From NCBI GenBank assembly GCA_026214975.1, contig JAOBSW010000831.1, forward strand, positions 106,993-170,992: a DNA stretch of 64,000 bases, given 5' to 3'. The position numbers and the translations under genes are program-made. A model generated the notes under the pieces. The model did no database searches, was not told the DNA's origin, and worked only from the letters and a program-made list of their open reading frames with translations. The DNA is from Gentiana macrophylla (taxonomy: Eukaryota; Streptophyta; Magnoliopsida; Gentianales; Gentianaceae). Below are positions 41,800 through 54,654 of the stretch, piece after piece; position 1 is the stretch's first letter, and each line of letters opens with the position of its first letter.

Positions 41800-43205
41800 T
41801 CACTGGTGTGGAACAAACCGGCGAGATCCGCAGCGAGATAGGTCAGCCAGGCAATTTCGCGCCCAGATTCGCAACGCTTTGTATTCGACCGGTGGAAGAA
41901 CGAAATCGAGTGTTGCTTCTTGGAACTCAAGAAATAGCATTTCGCCCAAGAAGACAATGTAGCGAAGTGGAAGTGTAGCCAGGCACATAGTCGAGGACAC
42001 TGGATCACGGTAGCCATATATCTTCTTGTTACCCACCCAATCAAAGTCGAAAAAGCATGTAAGGACGAGTCGTATCCCGATATAATCGCAAGCCCATAGT
42101 AGAAGTGCCGGACAAATAACGCAAAAGACGTTTGACAAGCATCCAATGATACTCAGCCGGTGCATGCATAAATCTGCGAGCTTATTAACAAAGAAAGCCC
42201 GAATATCAACTCGTAAAGCATAAGTCTTGCAGGCACCCAAAAATCGACGATACCGAGTCGGATCTCGAATAAGCGAGGAGAAACAAGGGATAACCTGAAA
42301 AAGCATCGGTTGGCATAGGCGTGGAAACTGCCTTAGATTCCTCCATGTGAACTTGAGACAGCAACTCACGTGTGTACCTGGTCTGCGTAAGTAACATACC
42401 CATGGTGGAATGAGTAACCTCAACTCCCAAAAAAATAGACAGAGGGCCGAGGTCCTTAATAGAGAACCGGAGCCCAAGCGATCAATAATACTCGAACTGC
42501 GCAGACTGGAGCTACTCAGAACAATTATGTCATCGACATAGACCAAGATAATAGTAATCTTTGGTAGGCAAAGCGACAAAACAAAAGCGACGGATCAGCC
42601 ACAGAGTTAACAAAACCCATAGTAAGAACAAAGGACTTAAGCTCATGGTACCAGGCCCGAGGTGCCTGCTTAAGACCATAAATCGCCTTGCGGAGTTTAC
42701 ACACAAATGTGGGTTTTGTTGCATCCTCAAACCGGGTGGTTGAGACATATAGACGTCTTCACTAGTGTTCCTACGAAAGGCATTATTGACATCGAGTTGG
42801 CGAAGAGACCAACCCAAAGAAACGCGCATCGAGAACGAGTCGGATCGTAGCAGGTTTAACAACAAGACTAAAAGTTTCAAAGTAATCCAAACCAGGACGT
42901 TGCGTAAACCCTTTTGCAACCAATCGAGCTTTGTATTTATCAATCGAGCCATCCGGTTTCCTTTTAATTCGGAACACCCACTTGCAACCAACTATATTCA
43001 AACCATCAGCAGGGGGAACTAAGGACCACGTGTTATTACGAAGAAGCGCACTATACTCATCAGACATGGCAACACACCACTGCGGGCACTGCAAGGCCTG
43101 CTTAAGGGTTGAGGGCTCTGTTTCAAGGTAGCGATTGTGAAGTTGAGCTTGCAAGTTAAAGAGTTGACGAGGTTTGCAGATTTGGTTTTGAGAGCGAGTA
43201 GTCAT
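41800..43205 (-). pseudogene. RT and RNase H of the short-LTR copia element
   Basis: 43205-42783 reads WCVAMSDEYSALLRNNTWSL, IVGCKWVFRIKRKPDGSIDK and LVAKGFTQRPGLDYFETFS, the RT start. 42991-42530 continues with LRQLDVNNAFRRNTSEDVYM. 42579-41800 includes IILVYVDDIIVLSSS, an intact YVDD box, and then frameshifted thumb and RNase H sequence; 42430-42206 reads MGVEVTHSTMGMLLTQTRYT. The frame shifts several times. Confidence 0.85.
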
Positions 43206-43756
43206 GGGATGTTGAGATGGCGGTGGAGGAGGAGGTGGCGGTGGAGGAGGTGGGGACGAGCTGGAAGGAGATGAGGTGGGAGTGGGGGAAGAATTAGAAT
43301 CACTGCTAGAGGTAGAGTTGGGAGAAACAGAAGAAGGAGAGGAGGGGGGCTCTCGGGTGGCTGATAAATGCCCTCGGGTGAGGTGTGGGCCGAGGGGGGT
43401 GGTTGAGGAATAGGGACAGCCGTGGGTTCATAGGAAGAAGCGGGTAGAAGGGCACTTAACGGAGGTAAGGAAGACTCAGACGTGATGCTAGCAAAGGGAA
43501 AAATATCCTCCACAAACCGAACATCACGCGAAATATACATTCGAGACTTGGAGATGTCATAACAGAGGTAAGCACTTTGTGTGAGGGCATATCCAAGGAA
43601 GACACAAGGTTTGGATGTAGGCGCAAGTTTGTGCGGTGTATATGGTTTAAGCCACGGATAGCAAAGGCAACCAAAGACTCGAAGCTTAGAATAGTTAGGG
43701 GGCTTAGAGAGAAGTTTGAGATGTGGTGAAAGCATATCATGATTTTTTGTGGGCAT
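43202..43756 (-). pseudogene. Integrase C-terminal region of the short-LTR copia element
   Basis: The 184-codon frame reads MPTKNHDMLSPHLKLLSKPP, LRVFGCLCYPWLKPYTPHKL, CVFLGYALTQSAYLCYD, the usual copia GKGY-like C-terminal block, then a long proline- and serine-rich linker before RT. The upstream core lies at 53219-53712 beyond the nested element. Confidence 0.85.
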
Positions 43757-43786
43757 TCTATTGATTAGGTAGACCGCGGCACTAAC

Positions 43787-45611
43787 TGTTAGGAAAATAT
43801 CATCGCAACGGAAGCGATTTAAGGATCTAGATCTATGTGTATACGTAATAAAACATCAAATCTACATCTACAAGTAAGTTTGTAAATCATACCTTTTGGA
43901 TCTCTAAATCCAAATCGAAGAACCGCAAGGAGGATGAATTGGGAGTAGATGTGATGAGCACCACAGCCTTCCGTACGTGTGATCCAAGCAATTCCCGGTG
44001 GAAGAAATTCTAGACTCGAACCCCTCCGATATGCTACCCGGAAAAATCACTAAGATTTTTCTCTACAACTATGGCCGGAAAATTTTTCTCTCTTTTTCAA
44101 AGGAAGAAGTCGAAATTTTGTTATTGTGTTGAGGCTTGGGAGAACTCTCTTTATATAGAAGAGTAAAACTTAGCCTCCAAGGATTTTATTATTCCAATAA
44201 ATAAATCCATAAATAAAAGATAATCTCATAATATTTTAGAACAAATCTAAAAATAATATTTATCTTTATTTATTACCATAAATATTTATCCAATAAATAT
44301 TTTATTCACATGTCTTTTTAATACACAAGAAAACTAATTCCTTGTTAAAATAGGACATGTGTGGCGCCACAAAATATATTGACCTAGTCAATATTAATTT
44401 TGCCATTACACAATAATTGGGCCAAGACTATGGAAAATGTCTTTTCCACATATTTAATTATTTAGCCCAACTAATTTAATAGTCCACTAAACAATTAATT
44501 CACATATCGTTTTAATAAAGTCCAACATGAACTAAATCAATATTATTAGGATTCGACGTCCGAGAATATACATGCTATATTAGGAGGCACGTCGGGGACC
44601 ATGGACTAATAATCAGCGGCTCCGATAAATCAAGTAAATAATTATCTGACGAACAGAATAATTATATATTCGATAAATCAATCACAGAATATGCCACCAT
44701 AATCCCGTGATCGCACTCCTCCGATTATAAGATTATATTTATCTCCTCACGAAAGTAATAAGCGCCCACCGATATAATCATTTCATATGGATTAATCCTC
44801 CATAGATTATTCATTCTAAATCGGGAAGTTACCGTTAACCCTTTTCGAACATCTTGTCCTTACTTACCATTAACCCCTAGTGATCAATAATTCAAATAAC
44901 TCACTTGGTAGCTAATCGGTGTAATATGAATCCCATGGATCGATCAATGTCAGATTAACTCATAAAGGAATCGTCTATCTACTTCCATAAATGGAAGGAA
45001 TGGATTCCGTATTCGTGATAACACAGATTACTCACTCAATCCAAGACAATGCCAAGATGGGGTAATTCGGATCACGGACTCAGTGTAATCCTTAACCGTC
45101 AAGTCAAACCTCATAATCGATTCAAGCGCTTGATTGTGATCACCTCAGATTAAGATATATCCATAATATGATCATCTAATGATTCGATAAGACTTCTCAA
45201 TTACGGAATTATATTGAGAACTCAGATCAAATCGTCCGATTTACTATATGATATATCTATCATATATAAATGCCCCATTAGGTTCCCTTTAACCGAAAGT
45301 CCGGATAAGACGATCACACCTATCGTGTTATGGCGCATTAATAGTACGTTAAAGGGAGACCCGATACTTCGATTAACTTTACTACGGACTAATTGTATTT
45401 TAAGTACATCTTCACTAACTCAATCCTCCCGTGTATATCTCATACAATCGAGTTAAGTGATTACATAAACGATATACTCAGGGGTTTTTCTGTAGTGTAA
45501 ATACTATTGTCATATCGGTGATTATGAGAATAATAAATATGAATAATAACATCATTTCATTTATTAAATAAAACAATTACAAAAATTGTCTTTCGGGCAT
45601 CACACCTAACA
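43787..45611 (-). repeat. 3' LTR of the nested 9.4-kb element
   Basis: Boundaries are fixed by TGTTAGG/CCTAACA, the target duplication and the purine tract. It aligns with 51379-53213 throughout, with many of the differences at CAG or CTG (for example ACTCAGTG against ACTCGGTG). Confidence 0.93.
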
Positions 45612-48600
45612 ATCTCCCACTTGCACGAAAAGCTTGTGATTAATTGTTTTAGAGCACACCCTATTATTTAAAACTACAAAGAAACTACATCTCCCACTTG
45701 CTCTAAAGCAATGGAGACTCATCCCGTATTTTAGTACCCACAAAACTTATCATAACCATTTCGATTCCAAAGTACACTCCGAGTATGCCGTCGTAGGATA
45801 GGTCGGTGACTCGGGAGCACTATATCCGAATGTCATGGGTCTTAATGATCGGTCAGTTGTCGGCTCGAGGCGATCCGTAGAATCGAAACGTCGCCGGTCC
45901 ATCTCGATCATGTGGTACCTACCCAATATGCTCTTGAACTCCAATGATTTCGAAATCCTTATAAGCTACCCTTCATTGTTTGCACAATGATGTAGTATCT
46001 GCTTTCCAAATCTAGAATGACTCCCAGGATATGGAAAGGAAATCCTTAAGCTATATCGCCTCTACAGCTACTACGAACGCTAATCACCCAACTAGTTAAA
46101 GTCGAGTTGGCGTTCTTTGGATTTCTCCAGGCAATAGCTTCAACAAGAGTAAACACTGAGCCCGAGATCGACTTTAACGATCATCCTCAATCGACTTAAA
46201 GTCAAAATCGATTGTATCACACATATCCAAGCTCATACATGAATATGTCCGCATATTATTCCTCGTTCTCTCAAGATACTAAAGGACATACTAAACTTGC
46301 TTTGTTAAGCGCCGAATCTAAGATTCGATCAAAATTGACGTTCAATAACTCGACCATCTCTTGTCACAAAGAGAATCCATCCCATTTCTCTTTATCCGAA
46401 GATTTTAGAGTCATTCCCGAGGCATAGGGTAGAACTTCCTCGTTGAATGTTGCATACACATGATGCATCATCTTAACCAATAAGATGGATGGGAAACCAA
46501 TGACTCGATTCTAATGAATTCGACCGAGTCAAACTCTTGAGAATGTTGTCCAAATCTACATTGCGTAGAATTGTGGCATTGTCGGTCGACTTGGATAACA
46601 CACCCATGTTGAGTCCAACTAGTGCGGCGTTATCCTTCACAAACACTAATATATATGTATATATTCACCATTGTACTAAAATTGATATCCGATCTACACA
46701 AGACTTATCAATATTCTCGGTCAAATCCATATATTATAGAAATATATGACTTCCAATGACCAAGAGGTTTGCTTTTTATCCACAAAGGACATAAGCCTTG
46801 ATAATCATCCCGTCATAAGTTCATAAGGCAATACCCTTCGTTCGAATGAATCCAGATTCCGTTTGTTTGGCAAGAAAGTCTCGAGGAATCACCCCTATTT
46901 TCTCGCTTTTGAACGAAATCATGAATTACCGAATTCATTCTACTCTTTTCGTGTAGATCCAATTACTCCCACTGGCCTGAGACACTCGGTGGTTCTACAA
47001 GAGTATGAGCGACTCTGGAGTACCAAACTCCATTCACGGGGTTATGGCTTGTAAACCAACCTCTATTATCGAATCCTATCACGCTCACAAAAGAGCCATA
47101 GGTCATCAATCGATCCTCGGACTACAAAGTCCATGAGAAACCGTAATGGGTAATGGATAAACCATACTCCCACTATTTTCTTGGTGGATCGAAATTACGA
47201 TCTAGTTTAGCGAAGATTTAGTGTTATCACCAACAACCAAAGTTGGATGTGGTTTGATCTAATCGAAGAAGTAACTACCTTGAGTATCCGTGACTCTAAG
47301 GTTCAAGGTTTGTTGTTCATAGACTCTATCGGAAAGGATGCAACAAAGATGCTGTCCCTTCCAGATGTCAAGAATCGATAATGAACCTTTCTCTCAATTC
47401 TTCAAGATATATCACGATTTGGTCATCGACCGAACGTAATACGTGAAATTCGAGTCCTACCATCAAGCATCATGTGCTAAATGCTTATATTGACGGAATT
47501 TGGGTGAACCGAATCCACTCATTATCCGTTAATTCCAAAGCACATTCTAGGTAGACTTCTCGGTTCTACATTTCAATGTAAACCGTTATTTCACTTCAAT
47601 ATCTTTATTGAGTTAAGTAGTGTATTGTAGCACATCTACAACTATGTAAGGCAATTCAATGGTTTCTTCCTTAGTGAAAGCATTTCACTATGAGCGAGGC
47701 CGAACATCGAGTCTACAGGACTATGTGATGGCCCATTTTAGTATAGAATACTCCATCTACGATGAATCCGAGACACCATAAAATATTTTGGATAAACTTA
47801 CCGGAGTGTTTGAATAGTTATCGACAAGAAGTCACTACTGGAAGCTCTACTAGCTTGTATCTTTCATCGGACCCAAGGTCGTCATGAACAAGCTATGTTA
47901 CTTCTTTATAACCATTATCCTTTCCCGATTGAAAGGAAACTTAGTCATTGAACCTTTGAGACAATATAACCAGATGGGAGAAAGGAATCACCCTGAGCCG
48001 GTCTTGTGTCTTGTCTTTTAGGGACTATGCACTAACTATGGAATATGAAGAAAGCGTTTATCTAAATATAGAAACCAATTGCTTTTAATAGTTCTTAAGA
48101 TGGTACATATCGTATTTTTGACATTTCTTAGTGGTTTTGACTTTATCAAACAAAAGTCCGAGTCTTAGATTCGCACTACAAATGGTATATTCACTTTCTA
48201 TAAGACAAACAAATTATCGAATAAAAGGTAAATTCATTCGTTCCAACGAATCTTAAATAGAAAAATAAATCTTCTGCGATATCCAAGGATTGAATCGAGA
48301 TTCATTTCCTCATATCACTCCCACTATTTTGCTAAAATTACGCCCGTTGTCTATTAATCGTTAATGCACAACTATCTCGTTCTTCCAAAGAACATAGCCT
48401 AAGAGAAAATCACCAAGGATTCATAGGTTGGTGATCCAAATCACTATCCTTATCCTATGACTTTCAGTTTGTTAATTTTCGTTTTAGCCTTAAAATCAAC
48501 TCGATTTTAGATGACTAACACTTTTAGACATATTCTCCCATTCTTGACTTTCCGTGAATGGAAAGCGATCTTGAACGGCCGGTTCGTTTGAGTAGACACT

Positions 48601-50797
48601 ACTCTTGAACCGTGGGATGTCTATTTCGATTGTTACTTGTTAGGACTTCTCGGATTTTCTATCATACCAGAAAAACAACAAATCATAACATTAAAGCTCC
48701 TACTAGTTTATCGGTTCCAAATACCGTCTAACCAGCAATGCTCTATTTTATGATTTTCCAATTTTTCAATTTGAAAATCTCTCGTGTATTTCACTTACAC
48801 AGTTCTAATGTTTCCAGAAAAACAACAAATCATAGAACTCCCACTAGTTCATCGATTCCAAATATCGTCCAACTAGCGACATTTCATGACTTTCCGGTTT
48901 TTCAATTAGAACGGTTACGTGTGTATTCAATTACACTTTTCTAATGTTCTAGAAAAACAATAAATCATAAAGCTCCCACTAGTTCATCAATTCCAAATAT
49001 CGTCCAACTAGTAACACTTCATGATTTTCCGATTTTTCAATTAGAAAATTTACTCGTGTAATTACTACACACTTAAAATTCACTAGAAGAATTTCAAAGT
49101 CCGAAATCACCTTTGATCAAACTAAGTTTGTCTCCCGTTTAACACAAATGACACTAGTGACATACCCATATATCACTCTTGGTTTTTTAAAAGGCTTAAG
49201 AGAAGATATCTCTTTCGAAAAATAATTGCATTATCGATTAACTAGTTCAACGTCCTAGTTACTTTCCACTTTTTAAAGAAGTCAATACTAGTCAATTATA
49301 AATTTTTAAGCAATTTAGTAAGGGATATAATCTTTGTAAATAAAATGACATATATTAATTCAAGTTTAACACTACTATATTATTTTATTTTAGGAATTGT
49401 AAACTAAAAGTAAGTCTACTCTACCATTCCAAGGTTTTAACCTTGCATCTCAAAGGCCGCCGTAGGGTAGGTCAAAGAGATCAACGGTTAAATCAATGAA
49501 TAACTTGTGAGAATCGGACATACCACGAGAATCGAACATCCCTTTATTCATTGACTACCTTCCTTTTAGCCTAGGTATTACCAAAAATACCCTTGATGAG
49601 TGTGACCTACTATATCGGATCTCTTAGATACGCGCCCGAGTGTGCCGTCGTAGGATAGTCGGTGACCCGACGAAGTACCGTAAATCCTATCCTTTCGGAG
49701 ACCAAGCCATGAATGTTGATGGGGTGAACACCATCCGTAGGGGACGAAATCAAAGCGCCGCGAGGCGTCACCCTTCTCTCACTTACTTGCATCTATAGTA
49801 GAGACCGTGGGGTTGGTGTCGCCTTCCCGCTCCCACTCAATATTTTGGAAGTGGTGGTGAGTTAACTAACCACGTCTTTTGATGTTAACATAAAAGTACA
49901 TGAAATCAAGGATTCGAATGGTGTCGGTGACGTAGGCAAGCCTACCCGCCCTATTCGTTGGAACATATGTGATGATCGGGACGAAAATCGGGTCAAGAGA
50001 GCCGCGTTTGAGACGGGAAGGAATCACCCCTCCGTTCTCCGGTGTGGCTTAGTCTTGCGGACCCCGTGCATACATCACACTAGGAGGGTTAAGTCGGTCG
50101 AGCCAAGCTCGATTGACCACCCAACCTATAAAGCGAACCGCTTTTATCCAAGATTTATTGTTCTTTTACCATCACTCAATCTCGTAGACACTACGAATCG
50201 AAAACGTGATCTCGTTGGAGCTTTAAGGCGGTTCACCGAGAACACACACCGAAAGGCTAACGATTTCATAACCCGTCCTCGGATCTTTTAATTAGTTACT
50301 AAATTAATTAATTACCACGTATTAATTAAATTTCAACTAATTACGCGAGTTTGTATACATGCCTATTTTAATTACCAAAATTAAAATTCTACATGTATGC
50401 ATGGAGTGGATTTATGATATGAATGCATGTCATGGCAATTCGATTTTATGTCTATTTTATGATCAAACACATAAAAAATAAAGTGCGGAAAAATTAAACA
50501 ATTGAGATGGATTATTTGGTACTTCGTATCTAATCTATTCTAGGAAAAATAAATTAAATTACAATCTTCTTGTCTTCGAGTCTTGATCTTCAAATCTTGA
50601 ACTCGAACCGTCGGAACACGAACCACGAACACCCGAGAGGAGAAAAGGTCTTTTTAATTAAATAAATCCTATTTATTATAATTAATTTTTTTTTTATTAT
50701 TACAATGGTGCGGCCTAAAAAAAAAAATATTTCCAGAAATTTTTTTTTTTTTTTTTGTTTTGTTTATGTCGGCTGTTCTTTATATTTTCAGAAAAAT

Positions 50798-50830
<33 letters not shown>

Positions 50831-51378
50831 CTGCCATAAGCAGATTTTGTTACCAAAAAAATTTTAACAAAAAAAATAGTTGACAGCCGCCTTTTCTGAA
50901 ACCCTAGCCGCAGCATTAATGTATACAGGACTTATAGCGACGCTTTTCAGCGTCACAGAAAGTCCTGTAGCAGTTTTATTAAAAAAATTATCCGTTTCTC
51001 CTCGTTCATACCTTGGGTTTCGCTTTGATCTTCAAATTTTCCAGCAAGATCTTCAACTTATCCAGTCCGGATGATCAAAATTATAATAAAAGATACTACT
51101 TTTACATATAAATTTGAAAATTGACATAAATAAAATACAATTCCTATGCTCAATTGTTACCAAACAAAAGAGCTACAATGGATCTAACGAGTAAACAATA
51201 CCAACCCCAATCCATCTCTTCAGCCAAGACAATCATAATCAAAAAAAAACAAATTTTCGGCCCTCTTTCTTTTTTTTTTTTTTTTAAAAATGGGACAAAA
51301 AAAAAACTACATGTTTTACCACTCCTAGATCTAATATTTTATACGTATAAATATAGATCACCTTAATGGCCGATACTT
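45612..51378 (-). pseudogene. Interior of the nested element, decayed, probably copia pol and gag
   Basis: No intact frame survives on either strand. On the minus strand the region around 46210-46330 resembles the copia stretch preceding RNase H (an alignable ILKYLRRTK-like segment), and GC-richer blocks near 49570-50290 look like gag or leader. The same order of blocks is found in the element entering at 60082, so the interior is a real shared unit. Long T-runs occur at 50740-50830. Assignment to pol is by faint resemblance only. Confidence 0.4.
48669..49085. repeat. Three tandem copies of a 135-147-bp unit within the nested element
   Basis: Units start at about 48669, 48816 and 48951 with AGAAAAACAACAAATCATA, followed by CTCCCACTAGTTCATC, TTCCAAATATCGTCCAACTAG and a GATTTTCC...TTTTTCAATT block. 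The related element has a single copy near 63152-63270, so the expansion is specific to this copy or lineage. Confidence 0.8.
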
Positions 51379-53213
51379 TGTTAGGAAAATATCATCGCAT
51401 AACAGAAGCGATTTAAGGATCTAGATCTATGTGTATACGTAATAAAACATCAAATCTACATCTACAAGTAAGTTTGTAAATCATACCTTTTGGATCTCTA
51501 AATCCAAATCGAAGAACCGCAAGGAGGATGAATTGGGAGTAGATGTGATGAGCACCACATGACCTTCCGTCACGTGTGATCCAAGCAATTCCCGGTGGAA
51601 GAAATTCTAGACTCGAACCCTCCGATATGCTACCCGGAAAAATCACTAAGATTTTTTCTACAACTATGGCCGGAAAATTTTCTCTCTTTTCAAAGGAAGA
51701 AGTCGAAATTTTGTTATTGTGTTGAGGCAGGAGAACTCTCTTTATATATAAGAAAGTAAAACTTAGCCTCCAAGGATTTTATTATTCAATAAATAAATCC
51801 ATAAATAAAAGATAATCTCATAATATTTTAGAACAAATCTAAAAATAATATTTATCTTTATTTATTACCATAAATATTTATCCAATAAATATTTTATGCA
51901 CATGTCTTTTTAATACACAAGAAAACTAATTCCTTGTTAAAATAGGACATGTGTGGCGCCACAAAATATATTGACCTAGTCAATATTAATTTTCTTAATT
52001 TACACAATAATTGGAGCAAGACTATGGAAAATGTCTTTTCCACATATTTAATTATTTAGCCCAACTAATTTAATAGTCCACTAAACAATTAATTCACATA
52101 TCGTTTTAATAAAGTCCAACATGAACTAAATCAATATTATTAGGATTCGACGTCCGAGAATATACATGCTATATTAGGAGAGTGCGTCGGGGACTATGGA
52201 CTAATAATCGTGGCTCCGATAAATCAAGTAAATAATTATCTCGATTTAACGTAATAATTATATATTCGATAAATCAATCACGAGGAATATGCCACTATAA
52301 TCCCGTGATCGCACTCCTCCGATTATAAGATTATATTTATCTCTCACGAGAAAGTAATAAAGCGCCCACCGATATAATCATTTCATATGGATTAATCCTC
52401 CATAGATTATTCATTCTAAATCGGGAAGTTACCGTTAACCCCGTAACATCTTGTCCTTACTTACCATTAACCCCCCAGTGATCAATAATTCAAATAACTC
52501 CTTTGGTAGCTAATCGGTGTAATATGAATCCCGTGGATCGATCAATGTCTCAGGATTAACTCGTAAGAGGCTGAATCATCTATCTTCCATAAATGGAAGG
52601 AATGGATTTCGATATCTGTGATAACACGATTACTCACTCAATCGATACAATGCCAAGATGGGGTAATTCGGATCATGGACTCGGTGTAATCCTTAACCGT
52701 CAAGTCAAACCTCATCTCGATTCAAGCGGTTGATCGTGATCACCTCGGGATTAAGATATATCCATAATATGATCATCTAATGATTCGATAAGACTTTCAA
52801 TTACGGAATTATATTGAGAACTCGAGATCAAATCGGTCGATACTATATGATATATCTATCATATATAAATGCCCCATTAGGTTCCCTTAACCGAAAGTCC
52901 GGATAAGGCGATCACACCTATCGTGTTATGGTGGCATTAATAGTACGTTAAAGGGAGACCCGATACTCTCGATTAACTTTACTACGGACTAATTGTATTT
53001 TAAGTACATCTTCACTAACTCAATCCTCCCGTGTATATCTCATACTGCTTTGAGTTAAGTGATTACATAAACGATATACTCGGGGTTTTCTCAGAAGTGT
53101 AAATACTATTGTCATATCGGTGATTATGAGAATAATAAATATGAATAATAACATCATTTCATTTATTAAATAAAACAATTACAAAAATTGTCTTTCGGGC
53201 ATCACACCTAACA
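51379..53213 (-). repeat. 5' LTR of the nested 9.4-kb element
   Basis: Starts TGTTAGGAAAATATCATCGC and ends CATCACACCTAACA. It is the partner of 43787-45611. On the element strand a TATA-like sequence TTATATATAAAG lies near 51740-51752. Confidence 0.93.
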
Positions 53214-53218
53214 CTAAC

Positions 53219-53712
53219 GGCATAAGACCAATAGGTAATCGGCATTTGAGCATGGGCAAGAAGAGTTTGGGCTGTTTCAGCTATATGCAAGTGTCGGCGT
53301 TCAGAAATGCCGTTGTGCTGCGGCGTGTAGGTGGGAGAAGTGAAATGAGAAATGCCATGATCCGAGAAAATAGCGTAACTTGAGGTACTCGGTGCCATTA
53401 TCGAGTAGAGAGTTTTGATAGAGGCATCTAACAGCTTTTCGACATATTGTTTGAATTTTATGAAAATATTATAGACATCAGATTTACATGCTAACGGGTA
53501 TATCCACATGTACCGAGTAAAATGATCAACAAAAAGAACGTAATATTTAAAATTGTCAACTGAATAAATGGGTGCCGACCAGACGTCGGAATAAATAACC
53601 TCCAAGGGTTGAGAAGTACATAATGTAGAATCCGAGAAAGGAGCCTATGACTCTTATTACAAAGACAAGAATCACAATAAGAATGCAAAACATTAGTAGA
53701 TGTAGTGACAAT
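53219..53712 (-). pseudogene. Integrase core of the short-LTR copia element
   Basis: 53688-53491 reads MHSYCDSCLCNKSHR, the end of the pre-integrase zinc block. 53605-53219 reads MEVIYSDVWSAPIYSVDNFK, FVDHFTRYMWIYPLACKSDV, then after a disturbed stretch ISHFTSPTYTPQHNGISERR and ITYWSYAV. The first catalytic Asp is visible in YSDVW and the Glu in GISERR; the second Asp segment reads TLYSIMAPSTSS, frameshifted from the usual SDNGTEY. The reading stops at the nested element. Confidence 0.85.
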
Positions 53713-54151
53713 TTATATAAATCAAATCAATCACAATGTATTTTCCATGACATCGATGCAGTGATAACGGTTTGAATTATCACACATATTGTAAGTGTAG
53801 TGATAGCTGTCGATGAATTATCAATTCTATATGCAGTGCTATATATCACACAAAATTAAAAAGAAAAAAATGCATAAAGATGTGTAAACTCTCTCAACAA
53901 CAACAACCAGAAAAAAAAAAAAAGAAACAGATCTAGATCTAGAGAATGGTGGCCAGGCCCATTATGAAATTCAAAATATTCATGTTGGTTACACAAAAAT
54001 TAGTGTGCCTCAAATCACGCTGAGAAAAATCATGGATATTTATGGCGGTTACACACACTCACGCAAGATTGAAATCTATCAATCAGTCTATCTCTGTGAA
54101 GTAGACAATATCCTTTTGAAGTTTTAGTGATGGAAGATCCACATGGGAAAT
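53713..54151. other. AT-rich sequence right of the copia fragment
   Basis: An A-run at about 53911-53925 and a GATCTAGATCTAGAG palindrome near 53930-53944 are visible. No coding sequence is recognisable. Confidence 0.4.
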
Positions 54152-54314
54152 TTTTGGGTGGTATCTCTTTATGTGGTGAAGTGACCACCTAGGTGATCTG
54201 GATCACACAGTTTGCATCTGGATGCAAACTATGTGATCAGACCACCTAGGATGCAAAATGTGATCCGGATCACCTCAGGTGGTCACTTCACCACATGGGA
54301 GATACCACCCAAAA
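54152..54314. mobile_element. Palindromic MITE, 163 bp
   Basis: TTTTGGGTGGTATCTC...ATGTGGTGAAGTGACCACCT is matched by its inverse at the other end, with only a small difference after TATCTC, and the centre (TTTGCATCTGGATGCAAA) is itself a hairpin, so nearly the whole element folds. No target duplication is clear. It lies directly upstream of an 84-codon frame. Confidence 0.8.
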
Positions 54315-54368
54315 TCTCCGATCCACATAAAGCTGGAAGGTTTGCCGCTTGTTAGAGGATGATATCGG

Positions 54369-54623
54369 ATGAAGAAGCGATTCTCTTCATCGGAAGAGTG
54401 TTGGTCCGATTGGACGGTTGGGGAGATGGCAGATGAACAACGATCGGTGTTTTCCGGCAATGATGGTGACAAGTCAAAGGAAGCAGATGATGGAGCATTA
54501 ATTGATTTTGGCGGCATATGTCACCTTTTCGATACCTTGGTCGAACAACATAGAGGCGAGAAGGCAATCAGGAATCTTGTCAGATACGTTAAGGATGCAG
54601 GCTTTAATTCAAATGTTGACTGA
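54369..54623 (+). CDS. Unrecognised 84-aa open frame
   Basis: It starts MKKRFSSSEECWSDWTVGEM, has an acidic middle (GNDGDKSKEADD) and ends FDTLVEQHRGEKAIRNLVRY-VKDAGFNSNVD before TGA. Codon composition is less AT-rich than its surroundings, which makes it look like a coding exon rather than noise. I do not recognise the family. It sits between two MITEs and may be an exon fragment of a lost gene. Confidence 0.3.
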   Translation: MKKRFSSSEECWSDWTVGEMADEQRSVFSGNDGDKSKEADDGALIDFGGICHLFDTLVEQHRGEKAIRNLVRYVKDAGFNSNVD

Positions 54624-54654
54624 AGGATGTGGACTGAGGCCTCTAAATTGGTAA

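Larger units (their letters stand above)
43787..53213 (-). mobile_element. Complete 9.4-kb LTR retrotransposon nested in copia integrase
   Basis: The LTRs are 43787-45611 and 51379-53213 (1,825 and 1,835 bp; TGTTAGGAAAATATC to CACACCTAACA). The target duplication CTAAC is at 43782-43786 and 53214-53218. The purine tract AAGTGGGAGAT abuts the left LTR on the minus strand, and a primer-site-like AAGTATCGGCCATTAAGG abuts the right LTR, so it reads leftward. The 5.8-kb interior has no open frame over about 80 codons. Purine-tract wording and traces of copia RNase H suggest a decayed copia pol rather than a true noncoding derivative. A relative starts at 55598. Confidence 0.9.
41424..53712 (-). 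mobile_element. Short-LTR copia element (Ale/Retrofit-like), 5'-truncated and split by a 9.4-kb insertion
   Basis: The 3' LTR is 41424-41549 (126 bp, TGATAGATT...AATCTATCA in plus reading) with a purine tract TTGAGGAGCGTATTAGA next to it. RNase H, RT and the integrase C-terminus follow to 43786, then an inserted element (43787-53213 plus duplication), then the rest of integrase to about 53712. Gag, protease and the 5' LTR are missing. With the insert removed, the integrase reading joins as WSYAV then AVYLINRMPTKN. Confidence 0.85.

Noticed and set aside
50740..50830. Long T-runs as a retroposon poly(A) end
   Set aside because: They lie inside the nested LTR element without a target duplication; more likely homopolymer expansion or sequencing slippage.
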